Shown here piece by piece: positions 50,743-54,454 of a DNA stretch of 54,454 nucleotides. Position numbers and translations under genes: made by a program. How positions within the stretch are numbered: the first letter of the stretch is position 1; the number at the start of each line of letters is the position of its first letter. The stretch comes from Nitriliruptoraceae bacterium (lineage in GTDB: Bacteria > Actinomycetota > Nitriliruptoria > Nitriliruptorales > Nitriliruptoraceae). Below the pieces are notes generated by a model. It saw only the letters and a program-made list of their open reading frames with translations, searched no databases and was not told where the DNA came from. The stretch spans positions 1 to 54,454 of the forward strand of contig PWTE01000246.1 in the NCBI GenBank assembly GCA_003563915.1, written 5' to 3'.

Positions 50743-51626
50743 GCTGTCTGCTCCGTGAGGTCGTGCCAGCGGGCCGCGCCGACGAGTCCGGCGTCGTCGC
50801 CCAGTTCGGCGGTGCGTAGCTGCGGTTGCCACTCGCCGGCGGGGCCGTGCTCCGCGATCGCGGCGGCGACGATCGGGATCAGGAGGGGGTCGCGCCCCAT
50901 CCCGCCGCCGAGGACGACCCGTTCGGGCGAGTAGAGGTGGGTGGCGTTGACGACGGCTGCGGCGGCGACCCCAGCGACCTCGTCCCAGACGTCGGTGGCC
51001 GTTGGATCACCGGCACGGACCTGCGCGGCGAGCTCAGCGCCCGTGACCGAGAGCCCGGCGCGCTCGGCGTGCCGCCCCAGGGCCGAGCCAGACCCACGGT
51101 CCTCGGCCTTGCCAGGATCACCCTGCCGGATCGCCGTGAGGTCGACGATGGTGTGCCCCAGCTCCGCGAGCGACCGGCGCCCGCGGAGCAGCTGACCGCC
51201 CAGGATCACCCCGGCACCGACGCCGGTGGACACCGTGACGTACACGAGATCGTCCACCCCACGGCCGGCACCGAAGCTGACCTCGCCGACCGCTGCCAGG
51301 TCGGCGTCGTTGCCCAGCGCGACGGCAACGCCGAGGTGGTCGGAGAGCACGTCCTCCCGAAGCTCCGCGGCCCAGCCCGGTGGCAGGTTGGGTGCATGTT
51401 CGAGCGCACCGGCGCGGTGGTCGATCAGCCCGGGGACGCCGATGACCGCGCCGCCGACGGGGTGCTGAGCGAGTAGGTCGCGGACCAACGCAAGGAGCGC
51501 ATCGGGGCAGCGGTCCGCCTGCGGCGTCGCCTGGGCGCAGCGTTCGACGACGTACCCGCCGCGTTCGATGACCGCCGCGCGCATCGTCGTGCCGCCCAGG
51601 TCGACGGCCAGGGTGTGGTCAGCCAT
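50739..51626 (-). CDS. ROK-family sugar kinase (glucokinase-like), without zinc motif
   Basis: A 295-residue protein starting MADHTLAVDLGGTTMRAAVIERGG, the ATP-binding signature of ROK kinases. GNDADLAAVGEVSFGAG carries the catalytic Asp, and TVSTGVGAGVI the second phosphate loop. GHTIVDL retains the conserved His, but the CxCGxxGC zinc-binding cluster that normally follows is absent (IRQGDPGKAEDRGSGSALG has no Cys). Glucose 6-phosphate for zwf is the likely product. ATG at 51626 with CGAGG, overlapping the zwf stop by 8 bp. Confidence 0.87.
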   Translation of the reverse strand: MADHTLAVDLGGTTMRAAVIERGGYVVERCAQATPQADRCPDALLALVRDLLAQHPVGGAVIGVPGLIDHRAGALEHAPNLPPGWAAELREDVLSDHLGVAVALGNDADLAAVGEVSFGAGRGVDDLVYVTVSTGVGAGVILGGQLLRGRRSLAELGHTIVDLTAIRQGDPGKAEDRGSGSALGRHAERAGLSVTGAELAAQVRAGDPTATDVWDEVAGVAAAAVVNATHLYSPERVVLGGGMGRDPLLIPIVAAAIAEHGPAGEWQPQLRTAELGDDAGLVGAARWHDLTEQTA

Positions 51627-53025
51627 CGCGGGACACCTCGGGGTCGTGCCAGCCGCCGACGCCCGCTGCCAGCTCCTTGGCCGACTCGGGCCCCCACGTC
51701 CCCCGCGCGTAGGTCGCGACCGAGCTGTCGGTGGGCCCCAGCACCGGCTCGACCACGCGCCAGGCCTCCTCGACGCCGTCGGCACGGGCGAACAGCCGCG
51801 GGTCGCCGTCAAGCGCATCGTCGAGCAGGCGCTGGTAGGCCTCCGCGCGTCGCCCCTCCGCACGTTCGTCGTAGGCGTAGGCGAGCTCCACCGGGTGGCT
51901 GACCATCTCGTTGCCAGGGGCCTTGATCTGGACCTGCAGACCGACCTCGCCACCGGGTTTGATGCGGAAGCGCAGGTGGTTGGGATGGGGCGCTGGGGCA
52001 TCGCAGCGGGCGAAGAAGTCCAGTGGCGGTCGCCGGAACTCGACGACGACCTCCGTCGCCGTGACCGGCAGTGCCTTGCCGGCACGCACGTAGAAGGGCA
52101 CCCCGGCCCAGCGCCACGACTCGATCGTCGTGCGCAGCGCGACGAACGTCTCGACCTCGGAGTCGGAGGCGACGCCCTCCTCGTCCCGGTAGCCCTCGTA
52201 CTGCCCTCGCACCACCTGGCCGGGATCCAGGGCCGGCATGGCGCGTAGCACCTTGACCTTCTCGTCGCGGAGCGCGCCGGCGCTGTCGTCGACCGGCGGC
52301 TCCATCGCGACCAGCGACAGCACCTGCAGCAGGTGGTTCTGGACCACGTCGCGCATCGCGCCGACCTCGTCGTAGAAGGCGCCGCGACCCTCGACGTCCA
52401 GGTCCTCCGCCATCGTGATCTGCACGCTGGCGATGTGGTGGCGGTTCCAGGCCGGCTCCAGGAAGGAGTTGGCCAACCGGAACATCAGCACGTCCAGGAC
52501 CTGGTCCTTGCCGAGGAAGTGGTCGATCCGGAATATCACGTCCTCAGGGAAGGCCTCCAGCACGCAGCGGTTGAGTTCCTGCGCGGAGGACAGGTCCCGG
52601 CCGAAGGGCTTCTCGAGGACGACTCGGCCACGCGCGCCGAGCCCCACCCCGGCCAGCCCGGCGATCACGGTCTCGAACAGGCTCGGCGGGATGGCGAGGT
52701 AGATGAGCGGCGCCTGCGCCTCGCCGAGGACCGCACCGAGCCGTTCGAAGGTCCCGGGGTCGCGGTAGTCACCGGACACGTAGTGCAGCGCCTGCAACAG
52801 TCGGGTCAGCGCCTCCCCGTTCTCCGGGGCGGACGCGAACCGTGACACGGACCGCTCGACGTAGGCACGCAACTCCTCGAGCGGCCACTCGGAGGCGGCC
52901 ACGGCGACGACCGTGGACGGCAGCCGATCCTCGCGGGCCAGCTCGTACAGCGCGGGGTAGAGCTTGCGCTGGGCGAGGTCACCGGTCCCGCCGAACAGGA
53001 CGAGGGTGTCGGAGCGGTCCGTCAC
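51619..53025 (-). CDS. zwf: Glucose-6-phosphate dehydrogenase
   Basis: A 468-residue enzyme that makes 6-phosphogluconolactone and NAD(P)H. VLFGGTGDLAQRKLYPAL is the nucleotide loop, and FRIDHFLGKDQVLDVLM carries the active-site His and Lys. ERRG/EAYQRLLDDALDGD are normal C-terminal motifs. No OpcA gene, which assists Zwf in many actinobacteria, is seen in the operon. The GTG at 53025 overlaps the gnd stop by 4 bp (GTGA). Confidence 0.96.
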   Translation of the reverse strand: MTDRSDTLVLFGGTGDLAQRKLYPALYELAREDRLPSTVVAVAASEWPLEELRAYVERSVSRFASAPENGEALTRLLQALHYVSGDYRDPGTFERLGAVLGEAQAPLIYLAIPPSLFETVIAGLAGVGLGARGRVVLEKPFGRDLSSAQELNRCVLEAFPEDVIFRIDHFLGKDQVLDVLMFRLANSFLEPAWNRHHIASVQITMAEDLDVEGRGAFYDEVGAMRDVVQNHLLQVLSLVAMEPPVDDSAGALRDEKVKVLRAMPALDPGQVVRGQYEGYRDEEGVASDSEVETFVALRTTIESWRWAGVPFYVRAGKALPVTATEVVVEFRRPPLDFFARCDAPAPHPNHLRFRIKPGGEVGLQVQIKAPGNEMVSHPVELAYAYDERAEGRRAEAYQRLLDDALDGDPRLFARADGVEEAWRVVEPVLGPTDSSVATYARGTWGPESAKELAAGVGGWHDPEVSRDG

Positions 53026-53894
53026 GACCGGACCTCGTGTCCACCGAAGGCGTTGCGCATGATCGCGATGGCCTTCATCGCCGGCGCGTCGTCCTGGCGT
53101 GACGAGAACCGGGCGAACAGCGCGGCGGTGATCGCCGGCGCCGGAACCGCAAGGTCGACGGCCTGCTCGACGGTCCAGCGGCCCTCGCCGGAGTCCTGGG
53201 CCCACCCGCGGACGGTGTCGAGCTTCGGGTCCTTGGCGACCGCCTCGGCGAACAGGTCGAGGAGCCACGAACGCACCACCGAGCCGTGGCGCCAGACCTC
53301 CAACGCCGCCGGGATGTCGATGGCCAGGTCGGTCGCCTGCAGCAGCTCGTAGCCCTCGGCGAAGCTCTGCATCATCCCGTACTCGACGCCGTTGTGGACC
53401 ATCTTGGTGAAGTGGCCGGCACCGATGGGTCCGACGTGCGCGAAACCGTCGTCGGTGACCAGCGCGTCGAAGATCGGGCGGAGGTGGTCGATCACGTCCG
53501 CCTCACCGCCCGCCATGATGCAGTAGCCCTCGTCGAGCCCCCACACGCCGCCGCTGACACCGGCGTCGACGAACGCCAGCTCCGCACCGCCCAGCTCCTC
53601 GCCGTGCGCGATCGAGGCCTTGAAGTTGGAGTTGCCACCGTCGATGACGATGTCGCCGGGTGACAGCAGCCCCTGGAGCGCCGCGAGCGTGTCCTCGGTC
53701 GGACCACCCGCCGGCACCATCACCCAGACGATGCGGCGCGGCTCGCCCTCGAGCGCGGCGACCAGCTCCTCCAGCGAGCCGACGTCGCGCTGCTCCGGGT
53801 CGTGGTCGAAACCGACCACCTCGTGGCCGTGGCGACGCAGCCGTGTGGCCATGTTGCCGCCCATCTTGCCGAGACCGATCATGCCGAGCTTCAT
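53022..53894 (-). CDS. gnd: 6-phosphogluconate dehydrogenase, short (NAD-type) form
   Basis: A 290-residue dehydrogenase that turns 6-phosphogluconate into ribulose 5-phosphate. MIGLGKMGGNMATRL is the nucleotide loop, and the second strand ends in VVGFDHDPE; an Asp at this place favours NAD+ over NADP+, as in the short GndA-type enzymes. DGGNSNFKAS and the VHNGVEYGMMQSFAEGYELL region hold the substrate and catalytic Lys. ATG at 53894 with GGAGGA nine bases upstream. The long NADP-dependent form is about 470 residues. Confidence 0.92.
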   Translation of the reverse strand: MKLGMIGLGKMGGNMATRLRRHGHEVVGFDHDPEQRDVGSLEELVAALEGEPRRIVWVMVPAGGPTEDTLAALQGLLSPGDIVIDGGNSNFKASIAHGEELGGAELAFVDAGVSGGVWGLDEGYCIMAGGEADVIDHLRPIFDALVTDDGFAHVGPIGAGHFTKMVHNGVEYGMMQSFAEGYELLQATDLAIDIPAALEVWRHGSVVRSWLLDLFAEAVAKDPKLDTVRGWAQDSGEGRWTVEQAVDLAVPAPAITAALFARFSSRQDDAPAMKAIAIMRNAFGGHEVRS

Positions 53895-53972
53895 CGGAAC
53901 GTCCTCCGGTGGGTCAGGTGGTGTGTCTGGGATGTCGTGGTAGCGAGGTAGGGGCCAGGCGAGGCGGGCACC

Positions 53973-54454
53973 TCACTCGGCCAGCGCGAGCAGGTCCTCC
54001 AGCCGGACCCGGGCGGCGCGGCGGTCACGGCCGCGGAGCGCCTCCAGGTCGCCTGCGGCCTGGGCACGCTTCAGCGTCGCGAAGCCGAACCGCTCCCCCG
54101 GGATGGCGAGGTCGTGCTCGTCGTCGGCAACGACCTGGAGGAACACGCCGGTGTCGGGGCCGCCCTTGTGCAGTTGCCCCGTCGAGTGCAGGTACCGAGG
54201 CCCGACGCCCAGCGTCGTCGCCACGCGGTAGCGATCACGCAGCACGGTCCGTGCGGCTTCGAGCTGTTCGAGCCGAGGGTCGGCCGGGTCCAGGTAGGCC
54301 TGGATGGCGAGGTAGTCGCCCGGCTGCACCTGCGCGAGCAGCTCGGCCACGTCCGCCACCTCGGGCTCGGTGACGCCCTCCTCCAGCGCTTGCTTGGCCG
54401 CCTGCTTCGCCGCCTCGACGTCCGGCTGGTCGAAAGGGTTGATGTTCAGCGCCG
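53973..54454 (-). CDS. C-terminal part of transaldolase/glucose-6-phosphate isomerase (partial)
   Basis: The coding frame runs off the right end of the window; about 160 residues are seen. INPFDQPDVEAAKQAAKQAL and GPRYLHSTGQLHKGGPDTGVFLQ are typical of the isomerase part of the bifunctional transaldolase-isomerase (Tal-Pgi) proteins of actinobacteria and cyanobacteria. The end is IPGERFGFATLKRAQAAGDLEALRGRDRRAARVRLEDLLALAE. The amino-terminal transaldolase half is outside the window, so the fusion is likely but not proven. It leads the pentose-phosphate operon, 78 bp before gnd. Confidence 0.85.
   Translation of the reverse strand, partial: ALNINPFDQPDVEAAKQAAKQALEEGVTEPEVADVAELLAQVQPGDYLAIQAYLDPADPRLEQLEAARTVLRDRYRVATTLGVGPRYLHSTGQLHKGGPDTGVFLQVVADDEHDLAIPGERFGFATLKRAQAAGDLEALRGRDRRAARVRLEDLLALAE

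Noticed and set aside
53973-54359. Taking an internal GTG near 54359 as the start of an independent small protein
   Set aside because: The frame continues to the end of the window and encodes INPFDQPDVEAAKQ upstream, so this is the tail of a longer isomerase gene.

Overview
The window is a very GC-rich, gene-dense chromosomal segment from an actinobacterium. The evidence is the acyl-CoA carboxylase set with a small epsilon subunit, a glutaredoxin-like protein and an Rv2466c-type thioredoxin-fold protein, many GTG starts, and TAnnnT -10 boxes with no recognisable -35. Gene order follows the Mycobacterium tuberculosis backbone as I remember it (Rv3264c/manB, wbbL, rmlD, LCP ligase, Rv3268, fadE25, birA, accD5, accE5, accA3, lpdA). 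Several genes do not fit a mycolic-acid organism, so a deep-branching class such as Nitriliruptoria is my guess, not a demonstrated placement. No phage, insertion sequence, integrase or CRISPR array was found; this is core chromosome.

Layout. 0.06-9.9 kb: a surface-polysaccharide locus, transcribed leftward. It holds a Wzm/Wzt ABC exporter with a glycosyltransferase, then a ManB/RmlA-type nucleotidyltransferase, a WbbL-like rhamnosyltransferase, an RmlD-like reductase and two LCP proteins (one degenerate), with a TIGR03089 protein divergent. 9.9-16.4 kb: two acyl-CoA dehydrogenases flank a two-gene cation-transport module (a duplicated MgtE-type channel and a duplicated PhoU/TrkA-C protein) and an orphan gene. 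16.4-27 kb: propionyl/acyl-CoA metabolism (birA, accD, accE, accA, a catalytic methylmalonyl-CoA mutase subunit), with two blue-copper lipoproteins and redox proteins interspersed. 27-35.4 kb: succinate dehydrogenase, glutamate dehydrogenase, a glutaredoxin-like protein, a hydrolase, trpS and mdh. 35.4-42.2 kb: a large LuxR-type ATPase regulator, a divergent lipoprotein, then folD and purH-purN. 42.5-47.1 kb: an NlpC/P60 cell-wall hydrolase, a small DUF2007-like gene, a gamma-glutamyltransferase-like gene, tRNA-Leu(UAA) and a sulfatase. 47.3 kb to the end: a leftward pentose-phosphate operon (transaldolase/glucose-6-phosphate isomerase partial, gnd, zwf, ROK kinase, phosphatase, pgl, tkt).

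How the genes work together: AccA, AccD and AccE carboxylate propionyl-CoA to methylmalonyl-CoA with BirA attaching the biotin. The mutase passes it on to succinyl-CoA, and Sdh and Mdh carry it through the TCA cycle. The acyl-CoA dehydrogenases feed the same route. The pentose-phosphate operon supplies reducing power and pentoses, and folD/purH/purN use one-carbon units for purines.

Regulation and structure: I found 19 TAnnnT elements, mostly 25-60 nt upstream of starts (two predict leaderless mRNAs). There are several perfect palindromes or inverted repeats in intergenic regions, nine 4-bp start/stop overlaps inside operons, a 29-bp tandem hairpin repeat that carries the sdhB stop codon, and two TTA codons that would be read by the tRNA-Leu(UAA) gene in the window. 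The only gene-free stretch over 300 bp is 17196-17554. No convincing intrinsic terminators with T-tracts were seen.
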